From contig JANXYQ010000013.1 in assembly GCA_025355995.1 (NCBI GenBank), positions 1 through 32,233 of the forward strand: a DNA stretch of 32,233 bases, written 5' to 3'. Both the position numbers and the translations under genes were made by a program. Shown here piece by piece: positions 1 through 7,817 of the stretch. Under the pieces are notes generated by a model. The model did not search any database and was not told where the DNA came from. It worked only from the letters and a program-made list of their open reading frames with translations. Positions within the stretch are counted from its first letter, which is position 1. Each line of letters begins with the position of its first letter. This DNA is from Spirochaetaceae bacterium (GTDB lineage Bacteria > Spirochaetota > Spirochaetia > Treponematales > Rectinemataceae).

Positions 1-612
1 CTCGAGGGGTTCAGCGATGCCTAGGAGAGCCTGCTTGCGCTCGGGCTTGATGGGGAGGGAATTGGATATGAGGTCGCAGAGCTCGTGCGGCTTCTCGGCG
101 CGCTCGGACTGGGCGAGGACCTCGGACGGCAGCTTTTTCACCGCCTCAGCGTACGCGGCGAAGCTGCGCTTGACGAGGCGCAGGGCCGCGTCGATCTCCC
201 CGTCCCTATCGGAGCCGCCCTCGCTCCTGGGCTTGGGCGCTTCGTCCTCGAGGGGTTCGACCGCCACGTCGAGGTGATCCTTCCTGAACAGGGTGCGCTT
301 GATCCGCACCCTCATCTCCCCCTCGACGAGGAGGCGGAGGGACCCGTCGGGGAGGCGCACCTGCTGCACTATCCGCGCGACCGTGCCTATCGGATGCACT
401 TCGATCTCGGAGCCCTTCTCGTCGCCGAGGCCCTTGAGGAGGGCGATGACTACACGCTTGTCCCCGGCCAGGGCCCCGTCGACCGCGGCGATCGAGAATT
501 TCGTGGCGGCGAGGAGGGGGGCGATGGATTTGGGGAATACGACGGCTTCCCTCGTATAGACGAGGGGTAGCTCGAGCGTGGCGCCGCCGCGCAAGGCCTC
601 GAGGAGATTCAA
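1..612 (-). CDS. lon: Lon protease, N-terminal part (runs off the left edge)
   Basis: ATP-dependent AAA+ serine protease that degrades misfolded and regulatory proteins in the cytoplasm. Only the first 204 codons are here, and they stay open to base 1. The translation begins MNLLEAL and carries the LON substrate-recognition domain: ELPLVYTREAVVFPKS near residue 15, then PIGTVARIVQQV near residue 74 followed by a strand ending LLVEGEMRVRIK. The ATPase and Ser-Lys protease domains lie outside the window, so activity cannot be checked. I chose the TTG at 612-610: no ATG or GTG lies between it and the clpX stop at 617, and AAGAAGAG lies about 10 bases upstream. Fourth gene of the tig-clpP-clpX-lon series and probably cotranscribed with it. 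A linker around residues 125-140 is acidic and low in complexity. Family confidence is good; the exact start is less sure. Confidence 0.85.
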   Translation of the reverse strand, partial: MNLLEALRGGATLELPLVYTREAVVFPKSIAPLLAATKFSIAAVDGALAGDKRVVIALLKGLGDEKGSEIEVHPIGTVARIVQQVRLPDGSLRLLVEGEMRVRIKRTLFRKDHLDVAVEPLEDEAPKPRSEGGSDRDGEIDAALRLVKRSFAAYAEAVKKLPSEVLAQSERAEKPHELCDLISNSLPIKPERKQALLGIAEPLE

Positions 613-616
613 GTAG

Positions 617-1867
617 CTACGCGCTCTTCTTGAGTATCTCGACCGCAGGAGCCGTGACGCCCTCGACGGTCGAGCGGTCGACCACGACGCGCTTGGCGCC
701 TTCGATCGAGGGGATGTCGTACATCACGTCCATCATCAGGGACTCGACGATCGCCCGGAGTCCCCGCGCGCCCGTGTTGCGCGATATCGCCTTGTCCGCG
801 ATGGCCTCCACGGCGCCTTCGTCGAATACCAGCTCGACGTCGTCGAGCCTCATCGACGCCTGGTACTGCCTGAGGACGGCGTTCTTGGGCTCGGTGATGA
901 TGCGCATCAGGTCCTCGCGCGAGAGGTCCTGGAGGGAGACCTGTATGGGAAGCCGGCCGATGAACTCTGGGATCATGCCGAACTTGACGAGGTCGTCAGG
1001 GTGGAGCTGGGCGAACAGCGCCCGGATGTCCTTTGACCCGCGAGCCTTGACGTCGGCGCCGAAGCCCAGGGGATGCTTCGCGACGCGGCTCTCGATGATC
1101 TTGTCGAGGCCTACGAAGGCCCCGCCGCAGATGAAAAGGATATTGGTCGTGTCGATGCGTAGGTATTCCTGCTGGGGATGCTTGCGCCCGCCCTGGGGCG
1201 GTACGTTCGCGGTGGTTCCCTCGATTATCTTGAGGAGGGCTTGCTGCACGCCCTCGCCCGAGACGTCGCGGGTGATCGAGATGTTCTCGCCCTTCCGCGC
1301 GATCTTGTCTATCTCGTCGATGTAGACGATCCCCCGCTCGGCGGCGCCGATGTTGCCGCCCGCGTTCTGGATGAGCTTGAGGAGGATGTTCTCGACGTCC
1401 TCGCCGACGTAGCCCGCCTCGGTTAGGGTGGTCGCGTCCGCCATCGCGAAGGGGACTTTGAGCTTCTTGGCGAGGGTCTTCGCGAGCAGGGTCTTGCCCG
1501 TGCCCGTGGGGCCGATCAGGAGGACGTTCGATTTCTCGATATCCACCTCTGCCTTGGCGTCCCCCGAGTGCGCGATCCGCTTGTAATGGTTGTACACGGC
1601 GACCGAAAGCGCCTTCTTCACGTAATCCTGGCCGACCACGTATTGGTCGAGGTAGTCCTTGATCTCGCGGGGCTTGGGCACGTCGCCGGCGAAGCCCGTC
1701 GTGAGCTCGGTCTCGTCCTCGGCGAGGATCTGCTCGCAGACCTTGACGCACTCGTCGCAGATATATACGCCGGGGCCGGCGATTATGCGCCTGGCGAATT
1801 CCGCGCTCTTCCCGCAGAAGGAGCAGGTGCGCTCCTCGGCCGGGTTATTTTGCTTCTGCTTCGCCAT
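617..1867 (-). CDS. clpX: ClpX, ATPase and unfoldase subunit of the ClpXP protease
   Basis: AAA+ unfoldase that threads tagged substrates into ClpP. 416 residues, the usual ClpX length. The N-terminal C4 zinc-binding domain is visible as CSFCGK near residue 15 and CDECVKVC near residue 37. It is followed by Walker A GPTGTGKT, Walker [10 protein letters not shown], and a sensor-2 region with RNTGARGLR. The ClpP-docking loop reads LGFGA, matching the family IGF-type tripeptide, so it should pair with the ClpP encoded just upstream. I start at the ATG at 1867 (MAKQKQ) because GGAGGAAGC precedes it directly; a longer reading to 1969 would only be clpP sequence in another frame. The first 23 bases overlap the end of clpP, which suggests translational coupling. 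The stop is 4 bases from the proposed lon start. Confidence 0.97.
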   Translation of the reverse strand: MAKQKQNNPAEERTCSFCGKSAEFARRIIAGPGVYICDECVKVCEQILAEDETELTTGFAGDVPKPREIKDYLDQYVVGQDYVKKALSVAVYNHYKRIAHSGDAKAEVDIEKSNVLLIGPTGTGKTLLAKTLAKKLKVPFAMADATTLTEAGYVGEDVENILLKLIQNAGGNIGAAERGIVYIDEIDKIARKGENISITRDVSGEGVQQALLKIIEGTTANVPPQGGRKHPQQEYLRIDTTNILFICGGAFVGLDKIIESRVAKHPLGFGADVKARGSKDIRALFAQLHPDDLVKFGMIPEFIGRLPIQVSLQDLSREDLMRIITEPKNAVLRQYQASMRLDDVELVFDEGAVEAIADKAISRNTGARGLRAIVESLMMDVMYDIPSIEGAKRVVVDRSTVEGVTAPAVEILKKSA

Positions 1868-2480
1868 GCTTCCTCCGCTCGAGAAGACGATCCACGAGTC
1901 CGTATCCCATGGCTTCCTGGGCCGACATGAAGAAGTCGCGCTCCATGTCCGCCCCGACGACGCCGACATCCTTGCCGGAGGCCAGGGCGAAATACTCGAT
2001 CGTCAGCTTCTTCAGGCGGAGTATCTCCTTCGCCTGGATGCTGACGTCGGATGCCTGCCCCTGCGCCCCGCCCCAGGGCTGGTGGATCAGGACCCGGGAG
2101 GAGGGCAGGGCGTAGCGCTTCCCCTTGGTCCCGCATGCGAGTATTAGGGCCGCCATCGAGGCTGCCTGCCCGAGGCAGTAGGTCTGAACGTCCGGCTTTA
2201 TGCATTGGATCGTATCGTAGAGTGCGAGGCCGGCGGTCACGGAGCCTCCCGGCGAGTTGATGTAGATGGAGATGTCCTTCTCCGGGTCCTGGGATTCGAG
2301 GAAGAGGAGCTGGGCCACGGTGAGGTCGGCCGTCAGGTCGTTTATCTCCCCGTCGATGAAGACGATGCGGTCCTTGAGCAGCCGCGAGTAAATGTCGTAG
2401 GACCTTTCGCCTATGCCCGTCTGCTCGATGACGATGGGCACCAGGTTATGCATTCTCTCATCCATGGCCGTATACCTCAT
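1845..2480 (-). CDS. clpP: ClpP, proteolytic subunit of the ClpXP protease
   Basis: Serine peptidase that forms the tetradecameric chamber of Clp proteases. Up to 211 residues. The catalytic Ser lies in GQAASMAAL, the His in VLIHQPWGG, and the Asp in ADMERDFF, matching the E. coli S-H-D arrangement. INSPGGSV is the oxyanion-side glycine motif. Two starts are possible: ATG at 2480 (MRYTAM) or ATG at 2465 (MDERMHN). The second has GATGAGG nine bases upstream and begins closer to the mature family N terminus (LVPIVIEQT), so it may be the real one. The gene follows tig by 9 bases and overlaps clpX, fitting one operon from the tig promoter. Confidence 0.97.
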   Translation of the reverse strand: MRYTAMDERMHNLVPIVIEQTGIGERSYDIYSRLLKDRIVFIDGEINDLTADLTVAQLLFLESQDPEKDISIYINSPGGSVTAGLALYDTIQCIKPDVQTYCLGQAASMAALILACGTKGKRYALPSSRVLIHQPWGGAQGQASDVSIQAKEILRLKKLTIEYFALASGKDVGVVGADMERDFFMSAQEAMGYGLVDRLLERRKHGEAEAK

Positions 2481-2489
2481 CCTGGAAGT

Positions 2490-3854
2490 TTACTCAGAAT
2501 CCTTCAGCAAGTCCACGAAGGCCAGCTTGGCGCCCTTCTTAATCTTCGCCGCGGCGAGGAGGTCGGCCATGAGCTTGTCCTCCTTAATCCTATCGCGGAG
2601 GTAGTCCATGGACCCGCGTTTCTCGTACTCGGCCTTCACCTCGTCGACGGATAGGGAGCTCTCCCCGGCCTGGCGGCTGAATTCGGCCTCGAGGTCGGCC
2701 TCGGTGCACTCGTACTTGCCGTCCTCGACGAGCTTCTCTATCGCGAGCCTGGTCGTGATCGATTTCTCGGCCGAGGGCTTCCATTCCTCGATGAGGGCTT
2801 CCCGGGTCTTTCCCGAATAGGAGAGGATGCGCTCGAGCTTCTCCTCCGTGTCGATGCCCATTTGCCGCTTCAGGTTCTCCAGCCGCATCGCGAGCTCGGC
2901 CGCCACCATGGATTCGGGAAGCTCGGTCTTGGAGCGGGCCAGGAGCCCCTCGACGAGGGCCTTCTCCTCGAGCTGCTTCAGCTTGTCGGCGAGCCTCTTC
3001 TCGAGGTGGGCGCGGAGATCGGCCTTGAGATCGGCGAGGGTCTTGTACTTCTCGGACACGTCCTGGGCGAGCTCGTCGTCGAGGGCGGGGAGCTTCTTTT
3101 CCTTTACCTTCGTCAGCCTTATCGCCAGCTTGACGGTCCTGCCCGCCAGGTCCTTGTTCTCGAAATCGGCGGGATAGGCCTTCTCGACCGTCTTCTCCGC
3201 ATCGCGCTTCATGCCTACGATCTCGTCGTCGATCTTATACACGTTGTAGCCCGTGCCGATCTCGAAGGTAAAATCCTCGCGCTCCGTGCCCGCGACCGCC
3301 TGGCCGTCGTCCCCGAGCTCGCGGAAGTTGATGGTCGCCACGTCGCCCTTGGCCGCGGAGGCGGAGGCGTCGCGCTCGACCACGATGGCGTTGCGCTCGC
3401 GGATGTCCGCGAGCTCGCGCGCCTCGTCCTCGCTCCCTATCTCTACCTGAGGCTTCTCTATCTCTATGCCCTTCCAGTCGCCGACCTCGATGGTCGGGAA
3501 AACGTCGTATCGGACCGCGAAGGTGAAATCCTTGTCGAGGGCGAAATCGGGTTCGCCGTCCAGGCTGGGTGTCGAGTAGCCGAGGGGCTGCTCCGCGGGA
3601 CCGGCATCCTTGAGCGCCTCCTCGACGGCCTTCTCCAGCACCCTGCCCATGGCGTCCAGGCGCAAGCTGTCGCCGAACTTGCGCTCGAGGACGGAGGCGG
3701 GCACGTGGCCCGAGCGGAAGCCGTCGATGCGGACGCTCTTGGAGTACTCCCTGAGCAGGGCGTCGTATTCCTTCTTCGATTCCGCGCTCGGAACGGTAAC
3801 GCTGAGCTTGACGGAAGATCGGTCCAGCCTCTCGATGTTCTTGCTAGCAATCAC
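2490..3854 (-). CDS. tig: Trigger factor, ribosome-associated chaperone
   Basis: Chaperone that binds near the ribosome exit tunnel and meets nascent chains; the middle domain is an FKBP-like peptidyl-prolyl isomerase. 454 residues, a normal length. The N-terminal ribosome-docking signature reads GFRSGHVP near residue 46, where the family usually has Lys in place of this His. The FKBP-like domain spans roughly residues 165-250 (KGDVATINFRELGDDG). The rest is helical and rich in Lys and Glu, as expected of the arm domain. The start is GTG at 3854, with AGAGGA eight bases upstream. First gene of the tig-clpP-clpX-lon operon. Its promoter lies just after the tRNA terminator upstream. The chaperone plus two proteases form one proteostasis unit. 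Confidence 0.96.
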   Translation of the reverse strand: MIASKNIERLDRSSVKLSVTVPSAESKKEYDALLREYSKSVRIDGFRSGHVPASVLERKFGDSLRLDAMGRVLEKAVEEALKDAGPAEQPLGYSTPSLDGEPDFALDKDFTFAVRYDVFPTIEVGDWKGIEIEKPQVEIGSEDEARELADIRERNAIVVERDASASAAKGDVATINFRELGDDGQAVAGTEREDFTFEIGTGYNVYKIDDEIVGMKRDAEKTVEKAYPADFENKDLAGRTVKLAIRLTKVKEKKLPALDDELAQDVSEKYKTLADLKADLRAHLEKRLADKLKQLEEKALVEGLLARSKTELPESMVAAELAMRLENLKRQMGIDTEEKLERILSYSGKTREALIEEWKPSAEKSITTRLAIEKLVEDGKYECTEADLEAEFSRQAGESSLSVDEVKAEYEKRGSMDYLRDRIKEDKLMADLLAAAKIKKGAKLAFVDLLKDSE

Positions 3855-3938
3855 GGAAGTATCCTCTCTGTCTCGGGGAAGATGGGCCGCACCCGGGCGG
3901 CCTTCAGCGGCCCGTTTCCCGGGCCTCGGGCACTAACG

Positions 3939-3944
3939 ATTATA
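3939..3944 (-). promoter_or_regulatory. -10 element for the tig-clpP-clpX-lon operon
   Basis: A perfect TATAAT on the minus strand, about 85 bases before the tig GTG. The hexamer at the -35 position with 17-bp spacing is poor (GCTTCC) and lies inside the terminator hairpin of the upstream tRNA unit. The same bases read TATAAT on the plus strand two positions over (ATTATAAT is palindromic), but no plus-strand gene follows. Confidence 0.55.
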
Positions 3945-3948
3945 ATGC

Positions 3949-3977
3949 AAAAAGGCGACCCGGAAGCCCGGGTCGCC
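3949..3977 (-). terminator. Intrinsic terminator of the tRNA-Leu/tRNA-Gly unit
   Basis: A perfect 10-bp GC-rich stem (3954-3963 with 3968-3977) with a 4-base loop, followed on the minus strand by five U (3949-3953). It lies 9 bases after the 3' end of tRNA-Gly. The U tract is only five bases from the TATAAT proposed for tig, so terminator and next promoter are nearly fused. Confidence 0.85.
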
Positions 3978-3985
3978 TCGTCTTT

Positions 3986-4060
3986 TGGAGCGGGAAACGG
4001 GAGTCGGACCCGCGACATCCACCTTGGCAAGGTGGCGCTCTACCACTGAGCTATTCCCGC
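3986..4060 (-). tRNA. tRNA-Gly(GCC)
   Basis: Full cloverleaf on the minus strand. The acceptor GCGGGAA pairs with TTCCCGC, the D arm contains GCTCAGTGGTAGAGC, the anticodon stem-loop is CCACC-TTGCCAA-GGTGG with anticodon GCC, and the T loop is in GTCCGACTC. The discriminator T is followed by CCA in the DNA (3986-3988), so the tail is genome-encoded. The other four tRNAs in the window lack this. Confidence 0.97.
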
Positions 4061-4091
4061 ACGTAACTCTATCCTTCGCCGCATCCGGGGA

Positions 4092-4173
4092 TGCGAGAGA
4101 AGGGACTTGAACCCTCACGCCTTTGGGGCACCAGATCCTAAGTCTGGCGTGTCTGCCATTCCACCACTCTCGC
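4092..4173 (-). tRNA. tRNA-Leu(TAG)
   Basis: Class II tRNA with a long variable arm. The acceptor GCGAGAG pairs with CTCTCGC, the anticodon stem-loop is CCAGA-CTTAGGA-TCTGG with anticodon TAG, the variable arm follows (TGCCCCAAAGGCG), and the T arm is GAGGGTTCAAGTCCCTT. The discriminator is A73, as leucine tRNAs require. CCA is not encoded; the next bases are TCC. It lies 31 bases before tRNA-Gly and follows a strong promoter. Confidence 0.97.
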
Positions 4174-4208
4174 GTCGGCGGCCTTTTCAGCCGCTGTCGA
4201 CGCGCCGC

Positions 4209-4237
4209 ATGGTAAACGCGAGCCCACCTGCTGTCAA
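4209..4237 (-). promoter_or_regulatory. Promoter of the tRNA-Leu/tRNA-Gly unit
   Basis: Minus strand: TTGACA (4237-4232), 17-bp spacer, TACCAT (4214-4209). Transcription would start near 4202, about 28 bases before tRNA-Leu. The -35 is perfect and the -10 matches four of six. Confidence 0.8.
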
Positions 4238-4310
4238 GGCCTCGCGGGCGATCGCTTCGGAGGCCATCGAGCCCCTCGGCGATCGTCGAGGCCGTTTTTA
4301 ATTCCAGGAT

Positions 4311-4338
4311 AAAAGCGGGGCGGCTTTCGCCGTCCCGC
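4311..4338 (-). terminator. Intrinsic terminator of the tRNA-His/Arg/Lys unit
   Basis: Inverted repeat 4315-4324 with 4329-4338 around a 4-base loop. On the minus strand it has one A-C mismatch and is followed by four U. It lies 12 bases after tRNA-Lys. The plus-strand reading has a G-U pair in place of the mismatch and is followed by TTTCG, so weak bidirectional action is possible. Confidence 0.65.
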
Positions 4339-4349
4339 TTTCGTCCCGA

Positions 4350-4422
4350 TGAGCCGCGCAGGCATCGAACCTGCGACCCGCAGATTAAGAGTCTGCTGCT
4401 CTGCCAACTGAGCTAGCGGCCC
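4350..4422 (-). tRNA. tRNA-Lys(CTT)
   Basis: The acceptor GGGCCGC pairs with GCGGCTC (one G-U), the D arm is GCTCAGTTGGCAGAGC, the anticodon stem-loop is GCAGA-CTCTTAA-TCTGC with anticodon CTT, and the T arm is GCAGGTTCGATGCCTGC. The discriminator is A and CCA is not encoded. Last tRNA of the His-Arg-Lys unit. Confidence 0.96.
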
Positions 4423-4442
4423 AAAACAATCCTCATGCACCG

Positions 4443-4516
4443 TGCGTCCGACAGGAGTCGAACCTGCGACCTACGGATTCGAAGTCCGTCGCTCTATCCA
4501 GCTGAGCTACGAACGC
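4443..4516 (-). tRNA. tRNA-Arg(TCG)
   Basis: The acceptor GCGTTCG pairs with CGGACGC (one G-U), the D arm is GCTCAGCTGGATAGAGC, the anticodon stem-loop is ACGGA-CTTCGAA-TCCGT with anticodon TCG, which reads CGA codons, and the T loop is TTCGACT. The discriminator is A and CCA is not encoded. Confidence 0.96.
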
Positions 4517-4569
4517 ATGCACGCCCTCACGGCGCCCTCGATCATCTCCATCTCTGAAAACTCTCGTAG

Positions 4570-4643
4570 GGTGGGTGATGGGACTTGAACCCACGGCACC
4601 CTGCTCCACAGGCAGGCGCTCTACCACCTGAGCTACACCCACC
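4570..4643 (-). tRNA. tRNA-His(GTG)
   Basis: The acceptor GTGGGTG pairs with CACCCAC, with an extra G at position -1 opposite C73, the identity mark of tRNA-His. The anticodon stem-loop is CCTGC-CTGTGGA-GCAGG with anticodon GTG, and the T arm is GTGGGTTCAAGTCCCAT. CCA is not encoded. First gene of the His-Arg-Lys unit. Confidence 0.96.
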
Positions 4644-4683
4644 GTGCAATCGGTGTCCATACATTGCCAAAAGCTCCGGGAAA

Positions 4684-4689
4684 TGTCAA
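4684..4689 (-). promoter_or_regulatory. -35 element of the tRNA-His/Arg/Lys unit
   Basis: A perfect TTGACA on the minus strand about 40 bases before tRNA-His. The bases at the -10 position (CAATGT at 17 bp, AATGTA at 18 bp) match the consensus poorly, so only the -35 is convincing. The 4690-4757 gap up to the radical SAM gene holds an A/T run but no clear hairpin. Confidence 0.5.
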
Positions 4690-4757
4690 GTGGAGACGAT
4701 CGCAAAAAAAGTTATATGGCTGCGGATTTTATGCGAACGGATTGGGTCGGGAACGCT

Positions 4758-5750
4758 TTATACGATTATATGCAGGGGGGCGGAGCAGGACGCGCAGCGC
4801 CCCGTCGCGCCTGCGACGGCCAGGCCCTTCATGTCGACATGATAGCCTCGGCGGGCGATTACGACGGATCCGCAGCTCGGGCATAGTGTATCCGCCGCCT
4901 CGCCCGCGACGTTGCCGATGTAGACGAAGCGAAGTTCTACCCGGGCGGCAATCGCGAGCTCGCCGAGCAGCTTCGAGGGAGGGGGAGGCGCGCCGTGATT
5001 CCACGCGGGATGATAGGCCGAGATATGGAGGGGTAAGTCCTTCGATAGGCTCGCCAGGAATCCCGCGATCGACCTCATCCCCTCGACCGAATCCGATAGG
5101 TCCGGCACTACGAGGGTAGTCGCCTCGACGTGGCAGAGCTCGGCCGCGATCCGGATGAACTCGAGGACGGTATCCCTTCTGCCGCCGAGGACTCTCTCGT
5201 AGGCCTCGGGCGACCAGGTCTTCAAGTCGACGTTGACCGCGTCGGTTAGGGCGAGCAGCTCGCGGGCGGGTCCGCCGTTTATGCAACCGTTCGTCACGAG
5301 GACGGTCCTCAGGCCGACCGCCCTCGCCTCGGCCATCGAGGCGAGGACGAATTCGAAGTGGACCGAAGGCTCGGAGTAGGTGTATGCGATGGAGGGACAG
5401 CCGGAGCGCAACGCCGCCTCGGCGAGACTCCTCGGGTCATGGCGCTCGAGCGAGGCCGGTATCTCCTGGGAAATCCTCCAATTCTGGCAGAAGGGACAGC
5501 GCAGGTTGCACCCGACGAATCCGGCGGAGAAGACGTTCGAGCCCGGGAGGTAGTGATGGAGGGGCTTTTTCTCGATCGGGTCGACTGCAAGGGACGAGAC
5601 GAGGCCGAAGAAGGGGAGGACCATGGCCCCGCGCTCGTTGCGCCGGACCTTGCAGAGGCCGGAACGGCCCTCGGCGATGCGGCAGCCGTGGGGGCAGAGC
5701 TCGCAGGTGATTCCAGCGGCTTCAGCGCGCCAGTAAGCCGCCCTCGGCAT
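4758..5750 (-). CDS. Radical SAM enzyme of the AmmeMemoRadiSam type (AmrS-like)
   Basis: Iron-sulfur enzyme that cleaves S-adenosylmethionine to start radical chemistry. The cluster motif is CNLRCPFC (Cys81, 85, 88), a CX3CX2C spacing followed by QNW. An N-terminal CELCPHGC (residues 16-23) with a further Cys at 33, and a C-terminal CPSCG with CASCSAP, flank the core as extra cysteine sets. That three-part layout is what I know from the AmmeMemoRadiSam family rather than from pyruvate formate-lyase activases, which lack both ends. 330 residues, near the family length. The partner proteins Memo and AMMECR1 are not in the window. The ATG at 5750 follows the stop of the 126-aa gene by two bases, so it is probably coupled to it and to lnt. 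The substrate is unknown to me. Confidence 0.85.
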   Translation of the reverse strand: MPRAAYWRAEAAGITCELCPHGCRIAEGRSGLCKVRRNERGAMVLPFFGLVSSLAVDPIEKKPLHHYLPGSNVFSAGFVGCNLRCPFCQNWRISQEIPASLERHDPRSLAEAALRSGCPSIAYTYSEPSVHFEFVLASMAEARAVGLRTVLVTNGCINGGPARELLALTDAVNVDLKTWSPEAYERVLGGRRDTVLEFIRIAAELCHVEATTLVVPDLSDSVEGMRSIAGFLASLSKDLPLHISAYHPAWNHGAPPPPSKLLGELAIAARVELRFVYIGNVAGEAADTLCPSCGSVVIARRGYHVDMKGLAVAGATGRCASCSAPLHIIV

Positions 5751-5752
5751 GC

Positions 5753-6133
5753 CTAAGCCCGCGCGCGAGCGCTCGACATGACCTTATCGTGGAGTCCCGC
5801 GCCGCCCGGGAAGCGGAGGGGCTCCTCGACCTCGAAGGGCTCGTAGCGGATCCCGAGGCTTCCGCGGCGGATCCACAGCTTCATGACCGGCCTGGAATGG
5901 CCGGTCTCGTCGACGGGGGAGGGCTGCTCCTCGACGGCCGCGATGTCGTCCTTGCGGAATTCGAGGATCGCGGGCTCGGAGCCAGCCGGCTCGGCGAAGA
6001 GTATGCACTTGCCCTCGTCGTAGGGGTGCTTCCTGATAGTCCCAGTAAAGGCGACCGCCTCTTTCGGCTTCCCCGATCTATAGCGAACCACCTCGGATAG
6101 GGGCTCCTCCTCGAGCTGTTCGATGAAGCCCAT
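5753..6133 (-). CDS. Hypothetical protein, 126 aa, between lnt and the radical SAM gene
   Basis: I do not recognise this protein. The start is ATG at 6133 (MGFIEQLEEEPL), preceded by AAGGAGGTG, the best ribosome binding site in the area, so a longer reading to 6178 is unlikely. It has no signal peptide or membrane segment, no Cys, and an even mix of charged residues. A beta-rich core is suggested by VAFTGTIRKHP, CILFAEPAG and VMKLWIRRGSLGIRYEP, with the last half ending in a short helix (HDKVMSSARARA). It lies one base after the lnt stop and two bases before the radical SAM start, so the three should be cotranscribed. A cytoplasmic accessory protein is possible, but no function can be assigned. 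Confidence 0.8.
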   Translation of the reverse strand: MGFIEQLEEEPLSEVVRYRSGKPKEAVAFTGTIRKHPYDEGKCILFAEPAGSEPAILEFRKDDIAAVEEQPSPVDETGHSRPVMKLWIRRGSLGIRYEPFEVEEPLRFPGGAGLHDKVMSSARARA

Positions 6134-6134
6134 G

Positions 6135-7748
6135 CTAGCACCTCCTTCGGAACCTGTTCGCGGCCTCCTCCTGGACAATAAGTATAAGCGACAAGGCGGC
6201 CGAAAGTAACAGGGAAGCCGAGGCGAACCAGTCCCCCCATTCGATATAGGGGGTCGGCGAGGCGGTTCGGTAGATCGGCGCCTCCACGAATTTGGAGGCC
6301 GACACGAAGAGTGGAAGGGAGTCCAGGGTCTCCCCGAACGGGCCGACGACGCAGGATACGCCGCCGTTCGTCGAGCGCACGAGGGTCTTGCGCGCCTCTA
6401 TAGCCCTGAAACGCGCCGCGGCCCAGTGCTGGATCTCGGCGCTCTCGGTCTTGGACCAGGAGATATCGGTCAGGTTGATGAGGAGATCGGCGCCGCCGAG
6501 GGAGAAATTCCGGCAAACGTCCGCGAAGGCGTCCTCGAAACAGATCGGGGAGCCGAAGCGGACCCTTCCCTCCTTCGTCGGCAGGTCGAAGACGACGAAT
6601 TCCTTTCCCATCGCCCATCCGCTCTCGAGCCCCACGACCTTTTGCATGAATTTCTTAAAACCGGGATATTCCATGAATGGGATCGCCTCGGCGAAGGGCA
6701 CGGGATGAATCTTGGCGTAGCTTTTGACCAGCGTTGTCTGCGGGTCGATGAGGATCGCCGAATTAGTGGCCTCGAAGGTCGTCCAGTTTATGACCACGGG
6801 GGCTCCGGTGAAGAGCCAGGTTCCCGATTGGCGGATGAAAGGGATGAGCGGATCCGCCGCGGGCCTCTGATTGTAATAGGACCGGGATTCCGCATAGGGG
6901 TGCAGGAGACTCGTCTCGCTGAAGAGGATAAGGTCGGGCCGGCGCGGGGCGTTCGCGAGCGCTTCGCGCGCGAGGCGGATATCGGTGGCTACCGCATTCT
7001 CCTCATCGCCCTCGGCCCAGGGATCGGTGTTCTGCTGGACGAGCACGGCGTCCAAGCTGCCGACCCGCGGGATCGGCGTCGACATCCGGACCAGGCCATA
7101 GCCGAGGGACAGGAGGACCAGCGCGAGGGCGGCAGCGGAATAGCCGAGCCGCGCCCGAGGCGGGAGCGAGCCCTTTCTCGAGGAGCCGATGCCGAGGAGC
7201 AGCTCGGCGATCGCCGAATTGCAGGCCGCCAGGAAGGCGGTTATGCCATAGAGCCCGGTCAGGTCGGCGATCTGTAGCAGGGGCAGGGCATCGGTGAGCG
7301 AATAGGGGAGTAAGCCCCAGGGATAGCCGAGAAAGCCGATGGACTTCTGGAACTCGAAGGCCGTCCAGAGCAGGACGAAGCCGAGCGGCCTTGCCCTGCC
7401 GCCTCGATCGAGGATGAGCCAGATATAGAGGCCGAGCACCGCGTAGACCACGAAGTAGGCGAGGGTGGTGCTTCCCAGGGTCCAGATCCTGAAATCCTTG
7501 AAGAACCAGAGCCAGAAGCTCGTGAGGGCGTGCTGCAGGGCGCCGAACAGCCCCGCCACGAGTGCCGCGGACTTGGGTCCAGGCAATTCGATCATGGCGA
7601 CGTAGAGCGGGATCAATGCGACGAAGCCGAGCGGGGCTAACCCGTGCTTGAAGATCTCGTTGGGTACGGCGAGCGTCATCAGGATCGCGGAGACCGCGGC
7701 GAGCGCCAGGGAGCGAGGGATCGCGGAATTGCCGTTGTTTCGATGCAT
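6135..7748 (-). CDS. lnt: Apolipoprotein N-acyltransferase
   Basis: Inner-membrane enzyme that adds the third acyl chain to the N-terminal Cys of lipoproteins. 537 residues, close to the E. coli length. Residues 12-225 hold about six to eight hydrophobic segments. Residues 233-490 form a nitrilase-like domain with catalytic Glu278 (FSETS), Lys346 (YAKIHP) and Cys403 (PICFED), the complete Glu-Lys-Cys triad. A last membrane segment follows at about 508-527. The start is ATG at 7748 (MHRNNG). No ribosome binding site lies at a useful distance, but TATTAT lies seven bases upstream, so the mRNA may be leaderless. It is divergent from coaD, 105 bases away. Lipoproteins are abundant in spirochaete envelopes, so a core role is expected. 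Confidence 0.95.
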   Translation of the reverse strand: MHRNNGNSAIPRSLALAAVSAILMTLAVPNEIFKHGLAPLGFVALIPLYVAMIELPGPKSAALVAGLFGALQHALTSFWLWFFKDFRIWTLGSTTLAYFVVYAVLGLYIWLILDRGGRARPLGFVLLWTAFEFQKSIGFLGYPWGLLPYSLTDALPLLQIADLTGLYGITAFLAACNSAIAELLLGIGSSRKGSLPPRARLGYSAAALALVLLSLGYGLVRMSTPIPRVGSLDAVLVQQNTDPWAEGDEENAVATDIRLAREALANAPRRPDLILFSETSLLHPYAESRSYYNQRPAADPLIPFIRQSGTWLFTGAPVVINWTTFEATNSAILIDPQTTLVKSYAKIHPVPFAEAIPFMEYPGFKKFMQKVVGLESGWAMGKEFVVFDLPTKEGRVRFGSPICFEDAFADVCRNFSLGGADLLINLTDISWSKTESAEIQHWAAARFRAIEARKTLVRSTNGGVSCVVGPFGETLDSLPLFVSASKFVEAPIYRTASPTPYIEWGDWFASASLLLSAALSLILIVQEEAANRFRRRC

Positions 7749-7755
7749 GAAGCGG

Positions 7756-7761
7756 ATAATA
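7756..7761 (-). promoter_or_regulatory. Probable -10 of lnt, seven bases before its start codon
   Basis: TATTAT on the minus strand (five of six matches) ending seven bases before the lnt ATG. The -35 position is weak (TTTTAT at 17 bp). The position matches the other leaderless-type promoters in this window. Confidence 0.45.
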
Positions 7762-7817
7762 GCCTTAGGATACCCGAAATAAAAGAGCCATCGCGCAGTC
7801 CGCGCGCGGGACGCGCC

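Noticed and set aside
996-1751. Long Arg-rich reading frame antisense/out of frame within clpX
   Set aside because: Arg/Gly/Pro/Ala-rich shadow frame typical of GC-rich DNA; clpX motifs are intact in the other frame.
2862-4049. 395-codon plus-strand frame opposite tig that also crosses the tRNA-Gly gene
   Set aside because: It is the antisense of a complete trigger factor gene and crosses a terminator and a tRNA, so it is a shadow.
4245-4302. Plus-strand hairpin followed by TTTTT between the two tRNA units
   Set aside because: Stem is imperfect and no plus-strand gene ends there.
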